The position numbers and the translations under genes were made by a program. Shown here piece by piece: positions 22,771 through 36,877 of a stretch of DNA of 64,000 nt. Below the pieces are notes generated by a model. It was not told where the DNA came from and searched no databases. It worked only from the letters and a program-made list of their open reading frames with translations. Position 1 is the first letter of the stretch, and every line of letters starts with the position of its first letter. The stretch is from Anisus vortex (Eukaryota; Mollusca; Gastropoda; Planorbidae), in assembly GCA_949126835.1 (NCBI GenBank), contig OX421495.1:30222171-30286170 (forward strand), written 5' to 3'.

Positions 22771-23850
22771 TCATGGTTGTCTAAAGTCAGATTTATTGGG
22801 AAGTCTTTTGAAGGTCGTACATTTTTTATTATGTGTTGCTATGACTTTAATAAAGTTATCCCCAGTCATCCATTCTGATGGACGAGCAAGACCTAAAGTG
22901 TGTTCTATGACTTTAATAAAGTTATTCCCAGTCATCCATTCTGATGGATGAGCAGGACCTAAAGTGTGTTCTATGACTTTAATAAAGTTATTCCCAGTCA
23001 TCCATTCTGATGGACGAGCAGGACCTAAAGTGTGTTCTATGACTTTAATAAAGTTATTCCCAGTCATCCATTCTGATGGATGAGCAAGATCTAAAGATCC
23101 TTCTGGTGCAGCATTCAGCATATGGGCTTTCAGATTCTTACGTGGAAACACAAATACTGGTGGCAAGCTTTGACCAACTGCTGAAATAACACAACACAAA
23201 GTCACCAGCTCATCCCTTTCTCCTGATGTGATTTGTGCCATTTGGTTAATACCATAAGGCCCTACTTTTGTTGGTACCTTGTGGACTGTAGTAATGCCTT
23301 TTTCGTCCAGATTAAATATATGTTCTCCTGTTATCTTTAGTTCACGATAGGTTTTCTCAAGCAGGGTAAAAAATATCACCACTGTATGTCCATTGAATGC
23401 TGTTGCTCTTGAATATGATGATGCTTCTGGTTGTCGGATACTTAAGCGAGGATTTCATCTCATGAAACCCATCATCCATTCTTTGCCTGCTGTTTTATTC
23501 TCGTCCTACTGGGACCGGTGTTAAATTTTGAAAGCAACGGCCATCTCATAAGCTAAGTTTCTCAAGTTTTGGGTAGTCAAGCCATAAAACATTTTTGCAC
23601 AAGTATCGAGATATTCTGCCAAAATAGCTTCTTCTGCTGGTGAAAATATTTGTCTATTTTGATAGTTAGGTCGTAGTTCAGCTCCAGACTTTGCCTTTTC
23701 TATGTTGTGCTGTAGTGTGCTCCTTAGTATTCTGTACTGTCGGGCTGCCTCCCTCACCTTCACTCCATTAGCCATTGCCTCTACTGCCTTTTTCATTTCC
23801 TCTGGCAAGGTTGTCCCATGTGCTGTTCTTCTACGTTTATAAAACCGAGG
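22771..23850 (-). pseudogene. pogo/Tigger-like transposase, broken
   Basis: The start MPRFYKRRRTAHGTTLPEEM (ATG at 23848-23850) leads into a pipsqueak/CENP-B type helix-turn-helix (MKKAVEAMANGVKVREAARQ, then YRILRSTLQHNIEKAK). A second DNA-binding helix region (FSPAEEAILAEYLDTCAK, LTTQNLRNLAYEMAVAF) ends at a stop at 23521-23523. A DDE_1 catalytic part follows in a shifted frame (23382 to 22771): IFNLDEKG with the first catalytic Asp, then LPPVFVFPRKNLKAHML and PSEWMTGNNFIKVI. The PSEWMTGNNFIKVI segment is present about four times through a 66-bp duplication. The usual second-Asp motif (LDNHxSH) and everything after it are missing. Inactive. Confidence 0.85.
22861..23124 (-). repeat. 66-bp in-frame tandem repeat inside transposase
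   Basis: CCCAGTCATCCATTCTGATG recurs at 22861, 22927, 22993 and 23059, an exact spacing of 66 bp (22 codons). Copies differ by a few bases (GACGAG or GATGAG; AAGACC, AGGACC or AAGATC). Confidence 0.95.
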
Positions 23851-24228
23851 CATGATGCACCTAAAATATATAAAACAGAATGTATAAGGCATACTTAAGG
23901 CTATATTATAATATTAATACAATTTCCCTACATGTCATGACTAAAAAAGTCTATATATGGCCTACTATATGACCTATATTCTATAATAATTAATCTAATA
24001 AATAGCCGAAAAAATATATTAAAAAGGATCATTAGCATTTCTATCATATATTTATATGTTTGAATGCAGAATTTAATATGTTTGTTTCGATATTTGAAAC
24101 ATTTAGACAAATTAACATTAAAGTGGCAACAGTGGGGATAAGTGAGCCACTGCTGGTCCAATCATCCCCATAGGGAGCAGTTGTATAGAAAGTGACCTAG
24201 ATTAAAAGCTTTAAGCTATATCCTATAC

Positions 24229-26237
24229 CAGTGATGGCGAACCTTTTTTAGGCCGCGTGGCCAAAGTGCAATACAAGACCAACTTATTTCTTTCAACGTG
24301 CCAACACAACAATTAAAACAAAATACTGTGGTTTTACTTTAGAAAAACCAAACAGCTCATACAGTTGTCCGAACTAATTAACAACTTTTGTCCAAAAAGA
24401 ATAAATTAACAGATCTTTGAATGATACAAACAGTCTTTTATATTTAAAAAAACATGAGCTGTAGTGAATGAAAAAAATAATATGGGCCTATCACACTGGC
24501 TGTTGTGTGCATGCTGATAATTTGTCAAGCCTTGGCTCATACTCCGTAACTTTAAGAGCGACGCATGCAATATTCAGGTCATCTATCAATCTGTTTCTGG
24601 TATTATATTTGATAGAATCTAAAGTTGAAAACAGCTGCTCACAAGCATAAGAAGATCCAAACAAAGTAAGAAGTGCAATCCCAAGTGCTTTCATCGACTT
24701 AAAATTATTTGACAGAGAATTCCACACTCTAAGGAATTAATTATCAGATCTACCAACTGTTCTGTCCTTTGGCATCCTTTCACACTCTATCTTTTCAAGT
24801 GTTTCACGCTGATAATAGAATTAATTTTTCCAGATAGAGCGTTCTTGAAATTCCAATAGCTTCATTTTCAGATTTCCTAAATCTAACCACAATAAGTAGG
24901 AAAGATCACGTTCTTCAAATATGGCTTTATCCGGGGAAGTAAGAAAACAGAGGGGTGTCTCCATCTTACGGAACTGTACAAATTTAATACCGAAATTCTC
25001 CTTTGCAGCTGCTACAATGCTAGAAAATTCCTTGCAAATTTATTTCCTGATGGCTTATAGGATTGTCGGTAAATGTTATAGAATTTTGTAAATGCATTTT
25101 TACTTTTGTAAAATATTTTTTTAGCTGCCCACTTTCAAGAACTTGCAGTTTTCTTTCAAATGTTCTGATATCACAAAACATCATTTCTACTGTTGTTCCT
25201 GAATCTTGCAGTTGTTTATTCAGTTCATTGAAATGTGCTGTAGAATATGTAAAAAAACATGAGGTTGGTAAGCCAGACCATATCAGCCTAATTTCATACA
25301 AGCATGCTACACATCTCTCCAATACTCGTCCTCTGCTCAGCTACCTACCATTATTGTACATGGGTACAGTATGATACTGCGCTTTGACCTCATCAAGAAG
25401 TGCGTGAAACTGTCGACAGTAAAGAGCACGAGTCATGATGTAATTGACCATTTTCGTGACATCTTTGAGGATAGCATTTTTCTTGCTGCTATCCCTGGTA
25501 CAAAGAGCTTCTTGAAATATAATAAAGTGAAACTGAACGACTGTGTGTTTTGCTTCTTTGACAAAGAACTGTATGAAACCTGATGCGTCCCCCACCATGT
25601 AAGGTGCCACGTCACTAGAAACTGAAACAACTTTTTCTGGTTTAATATCGTGTGCCAATGTCACCAAATGCATAACGCAAAATTACCACAAGCCTTGCAT
25701 GATTATTTACATCTGTGCTTTCACCCAAGCACACGGAATAGCCGGCAGACTTTTGTAAGTCAGTCGTGATCTGCCGACTAACATCACTTTCCATGCGCAA
25801 GACTCGACCTTTAACAGTATTTCTGCTAAGTGGTATCTCAGAGATGCGTTGCATAATTTTATATTTGTATGGAAAATCATTAAAAAGGGAATTACTCCCA
25901 GCCAATATTGCCGTTTTCAGAAAATCCCCATCAGAGAGGGGCTTACCATGTTTTTCTATGCAGAGTGACATTTGAAAACTTGCGTCTGTCAGATGGTTTG
26001 TTTGAGAAAGATACTTACAAAAACTAGTAACTGGGTGAAATATTTCCTCAATTTCTCTTCAAGAAACTCTTTCCATTCATCGTCGATCCGACAAAATGGC
26101 CATTTTAAATAGATCATCCCATCCATAGCGGTGTTGTCATAACTAAACTGTTCCATTTTTTGGTAAATGCTCGCGTGCCCAGAGAAATGGCTCCGCGTGC
26201 CAGCTGTGGCACGCGTGCCATAGGTTCGCCATCGCTG
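24229..26237 (-). mobile_element. hAT element inside the pogo element
   Basis: Perfect 8-bp duplications TCCTATAC at 24221-24228 and 26238-26245. Inverted ends CAGTGATGGCGAACCT (left) and, complemented, CAGCGATGGCGAACCT (right) differ at one base. 2009 bp. It holds fragments of a hAT transposase on the minus strand. Confidence 0.92.
24491..25971 (-). pseudogene. hAT transposase (GTF2IRD2/ZBED-like), broken
   Basis: Minus-strand pieces in order: 25971-25642 (MSLCIEKHGKPLSDGDFLKT and LSRNTVKGRVLRMESDVSRQ, SVCLGESTDVNNHARLVVIL: the catalytic-core start, where the family has ALDESTD and this copy has CLGESTD); about 25620-25020 in shifted frames (ARALYCRQFHALLDEVKAQY, EIRLIWSGLPTSCFF); and 24727-24491 (LTLFGSSYACEQLFSTLDSI, RNRLIDDLNIACVALKVTEY EPRLDKL: the hAT C-terminal dimerisation region). 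Several frameshifts; no zinc-finger start found. Similar to domesticated vertebrate GTF2IRD2/SCAND3-type hAT proteins. Confidence 0.8.
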
Positions 26238-26245
26238 TCCTATAC

Positions 26246-26285
26246 TATAATACGAGTTAAAATTGTATCCTATAGGCCTACTATA
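26246..26285. repeat. 31-bp direct repeat of pogo interior, copy left of LTR array
   Basis: ATAATACGAGTTAAAATTGT ATCCTATA occurs here and three times more (last copies diverged) at 38439-38515, just right of the LTR array. The LTR element therefore landed in or beside a small pogo-internal tandem repeat. Confidence 0.7.
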
Positions 26286-27847
26286 TGTAAGGGGGGGAAT
26301 TAACTGAGTGAAAGTTTATTAGTGAGTGTGTGTTATTGAATTATATAACACACAATATTAAATTAATATACATCTATTTACATTTATATACAAGGGGAGG
26401 GGACGGGTATATCTGTGCATACCTATATTGTGGTAGGCAGGTAGGAATAGCTACCTGGATGAACCAATACTAAAGACTACTATTACTAGCTAACTATACT
26501 AAATACTACTAAACTAAACACACAACGACCAACTACAAATAAACAAACATAAACAACGTACACTACAACAATGTAACTAACTATCAATAGAACAAATAAA
26601 TTTTTCATAATATACAAACAAGTTTATTCAAAATATAAGCCCTAACCATCACTATCAACAACAACTAAATAAATCCATCGTCTACCAGCGCCATTTCTAA
26701 CTAAATAAATCACAATCTCTACCAACTCTTAACTCACATACTACAAAATCATAATTCAAATCCTCTCATCACTTAACACACTATCTAATATCTAACTAAG
26801 AAAATATATACAAGAGACCTAGCAATTTCTAACATCTAACTTAAAAATAATAAATAAAACAAGAGAATAAATATATACAAGCGACCTAGCAATTTCTAAC
26901 ATCTAACTTAAAACCAACATATAACCAGAGACTAATTTAAAACCAACATATAACACGAGACTAATTTAAAACCAACATATAACACGAGACTAATTTAAAA
27001 CCAACATATAACACGAGACTAATTTAAAACCAACATATAACACGAGACCAACAAGGTAGGTTTTTTCCGACCTAATTAATAAGAATAAATATAAAAAGCA
27101 AACATTAGGTCAACAATAATAAATATATTCTACACAATGCAACGGACATAGACCTTAAAAAAATGGCCGCCTCCTTGTACGTTCGCTGTCCATTTAATGT
27201 ACTTCGAAAATCCCCATATTATCTTACCCATCCCACAAAATAACTAATCATCCTGTCAAATTGTTAACGTTAAGACAACAATGAACAGTTTATCGTACAT
27301 ATTTTAACAATGAAAGTAATAGAACTATATAATATAATAACTCAAAACTTACGGGACTCTTAAGAGATGCAAAGCCGGGCCACACACAATAAGAAGGCCA
27401 AACACTGACCAGAAGGGAATTAAATAGCCCTCTAGGGCGAATCGACAACTATTACTGAATTACTAACCAATCCGATTCAAATAGGATTAAATAACAGACC
27501 AATCAGAACCAGGCAAGGTGACCAGGCGCTCAAAAATAATTAGTTAAAAAAATGTTAAAAGTGTGCTTCATATTATAAGTAAAACGAAGACCTCTAAATA
27601 TATAAACAATCTACTAAACTAAACTATATATATATACAAACTACAGTACCTTTCCTACTAATTACTAATAACCATCTTCCCCAACAATAATCGTTAACAA
27701 AGTTATTTACCTAAAACGGACAAGTTTTGGTACAGAATTTAGTAATTAACAAGGAAAATATAGCAAAAAAAAACACAATCATACACCGTAGACTGGTATA
27801 GTAAAAAAAACAACAAAAATACAACGTAAACTGGTCACCAGTTCACA
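26286..27847 (-). repeat. LTR copy 1
   Basis: 1562 bp, TG...CA ends on the minus strand. Contains an internal 29-bp tandem repeat (AATTTAAAACCAACATATAA plus CACGAGACT, about five copies, around 26930-27050). Confidence 0.88.
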
Positions 27848-29832
27848 CACTTCCCGCCGGACTTTTTTATCGCCCTCGATAAAACTCTTACATACTACAC
27901 AAGCGTTAGTTAATCAAAAATGCTACAAGACCAATCAACCAAAGACTCTTGATTACCCACCCCTATGCCCGACATTCCTAGAATGTCCACACAATAAAGA
28001 AAAAATCCACGTCAGTAAATAAGCAGACGCCACTGAAGGCACTGTTCTGCAATTTATGAACAAATACAACATAGGCGGCAACCACCATGCCCAAAGTGAG
28101 CTTTGACGACTTCACAATGACATACAAAAAGTCTCGGTGAAAAGGAATGCATCATTAATAACACACAGGCTCACTCTAGTGTTATCTCACACACAATCCG
28201 GCAGCCAATTATAATTATATACCATCAAAAACGGAAAATAAACATAAGACATCAGGGTATCATAATCATAAAACATCATAAAAACAGTAAATTATAACAA
28301 TTTGCTTCCTCAGCCCGCAACTGGTGTGGACAAGAAAAAAATATCTTATTTTGACAAGAACGAACAGCATCCGTTCCCCAAGAACAATACTGCCAGTTCA
28401 CAAAGAACAATAAAACATACATAAGAAATCATGCTATAAAAAACATACAAATTATTACATTTTGTTTCCTCAGTCCGCATCTGGTGCGGACAAGAAAAAA
28501 TTATTTTGCCCAGAACCAACAATGTTAGTCCCACATGAACTACACCGCCAGTTCACGAAGAACCATGACATTTCACATAGAACCTAAAATGCCATTAGAA
28601 AACTGCACGCCTCCCACAAGAGAGACAAAAAAACATTTACCTACGTGAACAGTTCATAAAAATACTGCATTGAAAAAATATTTAAATTTACCGGTACGAA
28701 AAAAACAACATGTCAACACAATAACAAGGGTGTGTCGACAACAACGGTTGCATTATTTACATATGAAATATGAACATTAAAAATAAAAAAAAGGTTCATA
28801 AAAAAAGGCAGTAATTAGATGTACATGCGTGACAAGCAAATAAACAATGAAACAATGTACAACAAGGCAACAATTCTCCGGTAGGCTTTGGCTGGGAGGC
28901 ATGAAACACATCCAAATTCTTGACGTCTGAATGAAAACACTTCTTTGGTTATGCTACATCTGACTCCATGACCATGTCTATTTGGCCACTCCAGGGCCTT
29001 ACTACTTCTCACTTCGGCCACTCCAGGGGGCACTACACGGTACTACACTGGCCACTACACGGCACTACACTGGCCACTACACGGCACTACACTGGCCACT
29101 ACACTGCACTACACTGCACTACACTGGCCACTCCAGGGGACGTCCAGACAATCCACGGCTCCCCCTTGGCCGAGGGAAACCAGGCAGGTGGCCCTGGTCG
29201 GCACACTTCTCATGGTGGTGGTGGAGCAAGAAGGTGGTACTTGCCCCAGTTGCATCTCTCCGGCAGCAGCCATCGTCACTGTCGCCCGAGCCCAGGACCC
29301 TGGTGACCCATATGGAGGTCCCAACGCCAAGGCCTGGCCCAAGCATACACCGCCAGCTTCCAGGCTCAAACAGCTACAAGATGCCGGACCCTGGTGACCA
29401 AAGTGTAGGTCCCAATGCCAGGGTCTGGCCCAACACACAGCTAGCTGCACAGCCCCAATGGTCACAGGACGTCCACTGCTGCCGTCGTCTCCGTCGGCCC
29501 TACCTATGTTGGTCTCTCTCCTACCTAACGCTAACTGCCAAAACAACAACTAAGCCTAACACACTAATACCAAAAATCAACAACCAACCTAGGTCTAACA
29601 ACTATCCTGCATTACTCACAACAACCTAATCCACAGAGAACTACTACTCAAACCTAGATCCAACTCCTATATACCAAACAACTATACCACAAAATACCAC
29701 TCCTAGTCAAACAAAAATAAACCATCAAAACTATCCTAACCGAGACCCTAATCTACACAACTGAGGCCTAACCAAAAAGAAACTAACTACATTGGTCCAT
29801 CCAAGCACAGATCCCCACTTCATGACACCATT
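27848..29832 (-). mobile_element. LTR-element internal region 1
   Basis: 1985 bp. Polypurine tract beside 27848; primer-site-like sequence at about 29813-29830. Two diverged copies of CCTCAGYCCGCAWCTGGTG (28310-28345 and 28469-28505). GC-rich segment 28980-29510 with a CACTACACTGGC minisatellite. The open frames there on both strands (up to 215 codons) match no retroelement protein. Confidence 0.8.
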
Positions 29833-31393
29833 TGTAAGGGGGGGAATTAACTGAGTGAAAGTTTATTAGTGAGTGTGTGTTATTGAATTATATAACACAC
29901 AATATTAAATTAATATACATCTATTTACATTTATATACAAGGGGAGGGGACGGGTATATCTGTGCATACCTATATTGTGGTAGGCAGGTAGGAATAGCTA
30001 CCTGGATGAACCAATACTAAAGACTACTATTACTAGCTAACTATACTAAATACTACTAAACTAAACACACAACGACCAACTACAAATAAACAAACATAAA
30101 CAACGTACACTACAACAATGTAACTAACTATCAATAGAACAAATAAATTTTTCATAATATACAAACAAGTTTATTCAAAATATAAGCCCTAACCATCACT
30201 ATCAACAACAACTAAATAAATCCATCGTCTACCAGCGCCATTTCTAACTAAATAAATCACAATCTCTACCAACTCTTAACTCACATACTACAAAATCATA
30301 ATTCAAATCCTCTCATCACTTAACACACTATCTAATATCTAACTAAGAAAATATATACAAGAGACCTAGCAATTTCTAACATCTAACTTAAAAATAATAA
30401 ATAAAACAAGAGAATAAATATATACAAGCGACCTAGCAATTTCTAACATCTAACTTAAAACCAACATATAACCAGAGACTAATTTAAAACCAACATATAA
30501 CACGAGACTAATTTAAAACCAACATATAACACGAGACTAATTTAAAACCAACATATAACACGAGACTAATTTAAAACCAACATATAACACGAGACCAACA
30601 AGGTAGGTTTTTTCCGACCTAATTAATAAGAATAAATATAAAAAGCAAACATTAGGTCAACAATAATAAATATATTCTACACAATGCAACGGACATAGAC
30701 CTTAAAAAAATGGCCGCCTCCTTGTACGTTCGCTGTCCATTTAATGTACTTCGAAAATCCCCATATTATCTTACCCATCCCACAAAATAACTAATCATCC
30801 TGTCAAATTGTTAACGTTAAGACAACAATGAACAGTTTATCGTACATATTTTAACAATGAAAGTAATAGAACTATATAATATAATAACTCAAAACTTACG
30901 GGACTCTTAAGAGATGCAAAGCCGGGCCACACACAATAAGAAGGCCAAACACTGACCAGAAGGGAATTAAATAGCCCTCTAGGGCGAATCGACAACTATT
31001 ACTGAATTACTAACCAATCCGATTCAAATAGGATTAAATAACAGACCAATCAGAACCAGGCAAGGTGACCAGGCGCTCAAAAATAATTAGTTAAAAAAAT
31101 GTTAAAAGTGTGCTTCATATTATAAGTAAAACGAAGACCTCTAAATATATAAACAATCTACTAAACTAAACTATATATATATACAAACTACAGTACCTTT
31201 CCTACTAATTACTAATAACCATCTTCCCCAACAATAATCGTTAACAAAGTTATTTACCTAAAACGGACAAGTTTTGGTACAGAATTTAGTAATTAACAAG
31301 GAAAATATAGCAAAAAAAACACAATCATACACCGTAGACTGGTATAGTAAAAAAAACAACAAAAATACAACGTAAACTGGTCACCAGTTCACA
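29833..31393 (-). repeat. LTR copy 2
   Basis: 1561 bp, essentially identical to copy 1 apart from one A fewer in a homopolymer. Shared by internal regions 1 and 2. Confidence 0.88.
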
Positions 31394-33341
31394 CACTTCC
31401 CGCCGGACTTTTTTATCGCCCTCGATAAAACTCTTACATACTACACAAGCGTTAGTTAATCAAAAATGCTACAAGACCAATCAACCAAAGACTCTTGATT
31501 ACCCACCCCTATGCCCGACATTCCTAGAATGTCCACACAATAAAGAAAAAATCCACGTCAGTAAATAAGCAGACGCCACTGAAGGCACTGTTCTGCAATT
31601 TATGAACAAATACAACATAGGCGGCAACCACCATGCCCAAAGTGAGCTTAAAGGAATGCATCATTAATAACACACAGGCTCACTCTAGTGTTATCTCACA
31701 CACAATCCGGCAGCCAATTATAATTATATACCATCAAAAACGGAAAATAAACATAAGACATCAGGGTATCATAATCATAAAACATCATAAAAACAGTAAA
31801 TTATAACAATTTGCTTCCTCAGCCCGCAACTGGTGTGGACAAGAAAAAAATATCTTATTTTGACAAGAACGAACAGCATCCGTTCCCCAAGAACAATACT
31901 GCCAGTTCACAAAGAACAATAAAACATACATAAGAAATCATGCTATAAAAAACATACAAATTATTACATTTTGTTTCCTCAGTCCGCATCTGGTGCGGAC
32001 AAGAAAAAATTATTTTGCCCAGAACCAACAATGTTAGTCCCACATGAACTACACCGCCAGTTCACGAAGAACCATGACATTTCACATAGAACCTAAAATG
32101 CCATTAGAAAACTGCACGCCTCCCACAAGAGAGACAAAAAAACATTTACCTACGTGAACAGTTCATAAAAATACTGCATTGAAAAAATATTTAAATTTAC
32201 CGGTACGAAAAAAACAACATGTCAACACAATAACAAGGGTGTGTCGACAACAACGGTTGCATTATTTACATATGAAATATGAACATTAAAAATAAAAAAA
32301 AGGTTCATAAAAAAAGGCAGTAATTAGATGTACATGCGTGACAAGCAAATAAACAATGAAACAATGTACAACAAGGCAACAATTCTCCGGTAGGCTTTGG
32401 CTGGGAGGCATGAAACACATCCAAATTCTTGACGTCTGAATGAAAACACTTCTTTGGTTATGCTACATCTGACTCCATGACCATGTCTATTTGGCCACTC
32501 CAGGGCCTTACTACTTCTCACTTCGGCCACTCCAGGGGGCACTACACGGTACTACACTGGCCACTACACGGCACTACACTGGCCACTACACGGCACTACA
32601 CTGGCCACTACACTGCACTACACTGCACTACACTGGCCACTCCAGGGGACGTCCAGACAATCCACGGCTCCCCCTTGGCCGAGGGAAACCAGGCAGGTGG
32701 CCCTGGTCGGCACACTTCTCATGGTGGTGGTGGAGCAAGAAGGTGGTACTTGCCCCAGTTGCATCTCTCCGGCAGCAGCCATCGTCACTGTCGCCCGAGC
32801 CCAGGACCCTGGTGACCCATATGGAGGTCCCAACGCCAAGGCCTGGCCCAAGCATACACCGCCAGCTTCCAGGCTCAAACAGCTACAAGATGCCGGACCC
32901 TGGTGACCAAAGTGTAGGTCCCAATGCCAGGGTCTGGCCCAACACACAGCTAGCTGCACAGCCCCAATGGTCACAGGACGTCCACTGCTGCCGTCGTCTC
33001 CGTCGGCCCTACCTATGTTGGTCTCTCTCCTACCTAACGCTAACTGCCAAAACAACAACTAAGCCTAACACACTAATACCAAAAATCAACAACCAACCTA
33101 GGTCTAACAACTATCCTGCATTACTCACAACAACCTAATCCACAGAGAACTACTACTCAAACCTAGATCCAACTCCTATATACCAAACAACTATACCACA
33201 AAATACCACTCCTAGTCAAACAAAAATAAACCATCAAAACTATCCTAACCGAGACCCTAATCTACACAACTGAGGCCTAACCAAAAAGAAACTAACTACA
33301 TTGGTCCATCCAAGCACAGATCCCCACTTCATGACACCATT
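31394..33341 (-). mobile_element. LTR-element internal region 2
   Basis: 1948 bp. Same as region 1 except for a 37-bp deletion after AAAGTGAGCTT (near 31650). Confidence 0.82.
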
Positions 33342-34902
33342 TGTAAGGGGGGGAATTAACTGAGTGAAAGTTTATTAGTGAGTGTGTGTTATTGAATTAT
33401 ATAACACACAATATTAAATTAATATACATCTATTTACATTTATATACAAGGGGAGGGGACGGGTATATCTGTGCATACCTATATTGTGGTAGGCAGGTAG
33501 GAATAGCTACCTGGATGAACCAATACTAAAGACTACTATTACTAGCTAACTATACTAAATACTACTAAACTAAACACACAACGACCAACTACAAATAAAC
33601 AAACATAAACAACGTACACTACAACAATGTAACTAACTATCAATAGAACAAATAAATTTTTCATAATATACAAACAAGTTTATTCAAAATATAAGCCCTA
33701 ACCATCACTATCAACAACAACTAAATAAATCCATCGTCTACCAGCGCCATTTCTAACTAAATAAATCACAATCTCTACCAACTCTTAACTCACATACTAC
33801 AAAATCATAATTCAAATCCTCTCATCACTTAACACACTATCTAATATCTAACTAAGAAAATATATACAAGAGACCTAGCAATTTCTAACATCTAACTTAA
33901 AAATAATAAATAAAACAAGAGAATAAATATATACAAGCGACCTAGCAATTTCTAACATCTAACTTAAAACCAACATATAACCAGAGACTAATTTAAAACC
34001 AACATATAACACGAGACTAATTTAAAACCAACATATAACACGAGACTAATTTAAAACCAACATATAACACGAGACTAATTTAAAACCAACATATAACACG
34101 AGACCAACAAGGTAGGTTTTTTCCGACCTAATTAATAAGAATAAATATAAAAAGCAAACATTAGGTCAACAATAATAAATATATTCTACACAATGCAACG
34201 GACATAGACCTTAAAAAAATGGCCGCCTCCTTGTACGTTCGCTGTCCATTTAATGTACTTCGAAAATCCCCATATTATCTTACCCATCCCACAAAATAAC
34301 TAATCATCCTGTCAAATTGTTAACGTTAAGACAACAATGAACAGTTTATCGTACATATTTTAACAATGAAAGTAATAGAACTATATAATATAATAACTCA
34401 AAACTTACGGGACTCTTAAGAGATGCAAAGCCGGGCCACACACAATAAGAAGGCCAAACACTGACCAGAAGGGAATTAAATAGCCCTCTAGGGCGAATCG
34501 ACAACTATTACTGAATTACTAACCAATCCGATTCAAATAGGATTAAATAACAGACCAATCAGAACCAGGCAAGGTGACCAGGCGCTCAAAAATAATTAGT
34601 TAAAAAAATGTTAAAAGTGTGCTTCATATTATAAGTAAAACGAAGACCTCTAAATATATAAACAATCTACTAAACTAAACTATATATATATACAAACTAC
34701 AGTACCTTTCCTACTAATTACTAATAACCATCTTCCCCAACAATAATCGTTAACAAAGTTATTTACCTAAAACGGACAAGTTTTGGTACAGAATTTAGTA
34801 ATTAACAAGGAAAATATAGCAAAAAAAACACAATCATACACCGTAGACTGGTATAGTAAAAAAAACAACAAAAATACAACGTAAACTGGTCACCAGTTCA
34901 CA
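33342..34902 (-). repeat. LTR copy 3
   Basis: 1561 bp, shared by internal regions 2 and 3. Confidence 0.88.
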
Positions 34903-36877
34903 CACTTCCCGCCGGACTTTTTTATCGCCCTCGATAAAACTCTTACATACTACACAAGCGTTAGTTAATCAAAAATGCTACAAGACCAATCAACCAAAGA
35001 CTCTTGATTACCCACCCCTATGCCCGACATTCCTAGAATGTCCACACAATAAAGAAAAAATCCACGTCAGTAAATAAGCAGACGCCACTGAAGGCACTGT
35101 TCTGCAATTTATGAACAAATACAACATAGGCGGCAACCACCATGCCCAAAGTGAGCTTTGACGACTTCACAATGACATACAAAAAGTCTCGGTGAAAAGG
35201 AATGCATCATTAATAACACACAGGCTCACTCTAGTGTTATCTCACACACAATCCGGCAGCCAATTATAATTATATACCATCAAAAACGGAAAATAAACAT
35301 AAGACATCAGGGTATCATAATCATAAAACATCATAAAAACAGTAAATTATAACAATTTGCTTCCTCAGCCCGCAACTGGTGTGGACAAGAAAAAAATATC
35401 TTATTTTGACAAGAACGAACAGCATCCGTTCCCCAAGAACAATACTGCCAGTTCACAAAGAACAATAAAACATACATAAGAAATCATGCTATAAAAAACA
35501 TACAAATTATTACATTTTGTTTCCTCAGTCCGCATCTGGTGCGGACAAGAAAAAATTATTTTGCCCAGAACCAACAATGTTAGTCCCACATGAACTACAC
35601 CGCCAGTTCACGAAGAACCATGACATTTCACATAGAACCTAAAATGCCATTAGAAAACTGCACGCCTCCCACAAGAGAGACAAAAAAACATTTACCTACG
35701 TGAACAGTTCATAAAAATACTGCATTGAAAAAATATTTAAATTTACCGGTACGAAAAAAACAACATGTCAACACAATAACAAGGGTGTGTCGACAACAAC
35801 GGTTGCATTATTTACATATGAAATATGAACATTAAAAATAAAAAAAAGGTTCATAAAAAAAGGCAGTAATTAGATGTACATGCGTGACAAGCAAATAAAC
35901 AATGAAACAATGTACAACAAGGCAACAATTCTCCGGTAGGCTTTGGCTGGGAGGCATGAAACACATCCAAATTCTTGACGTCTGAATGAAAACACTTCTG
36001 TGGTTATGCTACATCTGACTCCATGACCATGTCTATTTGGCCACTCCAGGGCCTTACTACTTCTCACTTCGGCCACTCCAGGGGGCACTACACGGTACTA
36101 CACTGGCCACTACACGGCACTACACTGGCCACTACACGGCACTACACTGGCCACTACACTGCACTACACTGGCCACTCCAGGGGACGTCCAGACAATCCA
36201 CGGCTCCCCCTTGGCCGAGGGAAACCAGGCAGGTGGCCCTGGTCGGCACACTTCTCATGGTGGTGGTGGAGCAAGAAGGTGGTACTTGCCCCAGTTGCAT
36301 CTCTCCGGCAGCAGCCATCGTCACTGTCGCCCGAGCCCAGGACCCTGGTGACCCATATGGAGGTCCCAACGCCAAGGCCTGGCCCAAGCATACACCGCCA
36401 GCTTCCAGGCTCAAACAGCTACAAGATGCCGGACCCTGGTGACCAAAGTGTAGGTCCCAATGCCAGGGTCTGGCCCAACACACAGCTAGCTGCACAGCCC
36501 CAATGGTCACAGGACGTCCACTGCTGCCGTCGTCTCCGTCGGCCCTACCTATGTTGGTCTCTCTCCTACCTAACGCTAACTGCCAAAACAACAACTAAGC
36601 CTAACACACTAATACCAAAAATCAACAACCAACCTAGGTCTAACAACTATCCTGCATTACTCACAACAACCTAATCCACAGAGAACTACTACTCAAACCT
36701 AGATCCAACTCCTATATACCAAACAACTATACCACAAAATACCACTCCTAGTCAAACAAAAATAAACCATCAAAACTATCCTAACCGAGACCCTAATCTA
36801 CACAACTGAGGCCTAACCAAAAAGAAACTAACTACATTGGTCCATCCAAGCACAGATCCCCACTTCATGACACCATT
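34903..36877 (-). mobile_element. LTR-element internal region 3
   Basis: 1975 bp. Keeps the 37 bp lost in region 2 but lacks one 10-bp ACTACACTGC unit, and has CACTTCTGTGG where regions 1 and 2 have CACTTCTTTGG. Confidence 0.82.

Noticed and set aside
28982..29629. 215-codon ORF and its antisense partners, repeated in three units
   Set aside because: Overlapping frames on both strands in a GC-rich, partly repetitive segment of the LTR element; no family resemblance.
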